A stretch of DNA of 53,966 bases from an uncultured Methylococcaceae bacterium (GTDB taxonomy: Bacteria; Pseudomonadota; Gammaproteobacteria; Methylococcales; Methylococcaceae): NCBI GenBank assembly GCA_903859815.1, contig CAIOOA010000114.1, forward strand, positions 1-53,966. Reading direction: 5' to 3'. Shown here in pieces: positions 53,736 to 53,966 of this stretch; position 1 is the stretch's first letter, and every line of letters begins with the position of its first letter. The translations under genes were made by a program, and so were the position numbers. The notes under the pieces are model-generated. The model saw only the letters and a list, made by a program, of their open reading frames with translations. It searched no databases and had not been told where the DNA came from.

Positions 53736-53805
53736 CAATGGTACACCTTTAGATCGATTTGGTTAAAACCCGACATTCTACCAATGTTAGGCTGATGAAG
53801 GGAGC

Positions 53806-53823
53806 GTCAAAGCTTGCTTTGAC
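53806..53823. repeat. Short perfect hairpin next to intron end
   Basis: GTCAAAGC-TT-GCTTTGAC is a perfect eight-base inverted repeat between tex and the intron end at about 53828. It could be a terminator-like stem or a target-site feature. Its distance to the intron boundary is five bases. Confidence 0.5.
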
Positions 53824-53827
53824 CTGG

Positions 53828-53966
53828 ATAGGGGTAGGGAAGGCTCACGCCTCCCCTCCCTCCGAACCGTGCTGGCGATTCTCCCGCACACGGCTCTCCA
53901 GTCGGCAGTTTCCACATCGGGACGGGCTGGCGAACGGCTTCCCAAGGGCGAATCCACCGTTCCGCG
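53828..53966 (-). mobile_element. 3' end of a group II intron (domains V and VI), cut by the window
   Basis: Read on the minus strand, 53896-53864 begins GAGCCGTGTGCGGGA and ends GCACGGTTC, with the catalytic AGC triad and complementary ends: a 33-base domain V typical of bacterial group II introns. Just downstream, a long stem (GGAGGGAGGGG...CCCCTAT) is a domain VI with the intron ending in AT near 53828. The body of the intron and any reverse transcriptase-maturase would lie beyond the right edge. Bases 53897-53966 should belong to the upstream part; a class C type, which targets terminator stems, is possible but not proven. Confidence 0.75.

Overview
The window reads as a chromosomal stretch of a gammaproteobacterium of about 50 % GC. 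The evidence is gene content: Uup, RpoH with an intact RpoH box, the order 4.5S RNA-dnaX-ebfC-recR, ParE, system I cytochrome c maturation genes, a sodium-pumping oxaloacetate decarboxylase, PgaBCD, DUF1244 and YciB/YciI/BolA. The mixture would fit Methylococcales or a related environmental lineage, but that placement is an inference from gene content. No tRNA, rRNA or CRISPR array was recognised.

Layout. 1-5.8 kb: partial uup, an inverted-repeat element, a perfect CIRCE operator in front of rpoH, a small Gly/Pro repeat protein, an NAD-type isocitrate dehydrogenase, a membrane protein and a Nudix hydrolase. 5.8-11 kb (minus strand): one operon-like run ccmG-ccmH-ccmI-histidine kinase-response regulator-xthA. 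11.1-17.8 kb: an AT-richer accessory stretch with a zinc-ribbon methyltransferase, a GT4 glycosyltransferase, a TIR/deoxyribosyltransferase-like plus macro-domain fusion, a DUF4105-like periplasmic protein and small envelope proteins. 18-23.5 kb: a TerC/DUF475 membrane protein, 4.5S RNA, dnaX (with a candidate programmed frameshift), ebfC, recR and guaB. 23.5-26.6 kb: an accessory island between guaB and guaA with hicBA, a small protein plus clan AA aspartic protease pair, and an OLD/AAA-type ATPase overlapping a PIN-domain protein. 26.6-38.8 kb: guaA, cytochrome b561, tadA, then on the minus strand two parvulin lipoproteins, bolA, yciI and yciB; then DUF1244, parE, a fatty acid desaturase, AMMECR1/MEMO1 and DUF502. 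39-46.2 kb: oadGAB and pgaBCD. 46.2-53.7 kb: a DUF255 thioredoxin-like protein, an intracellular-type pullulanase and tex. The right edge carries what looks like the 3' end (domains V and VI) of a group II intron on the minus strand.

The most unusual material is the ATPase-PIN pair in the guaB/guaA island and the TIR-like/macro fusion near 14 kb. Both look like nucleotide- or RNA-targeting defence or stress modules, but that is inference from domains and context. The CIRCE operator before rpoH and the dnaX frameshift signal are sequence-level regulatory observations that can be tested directly.
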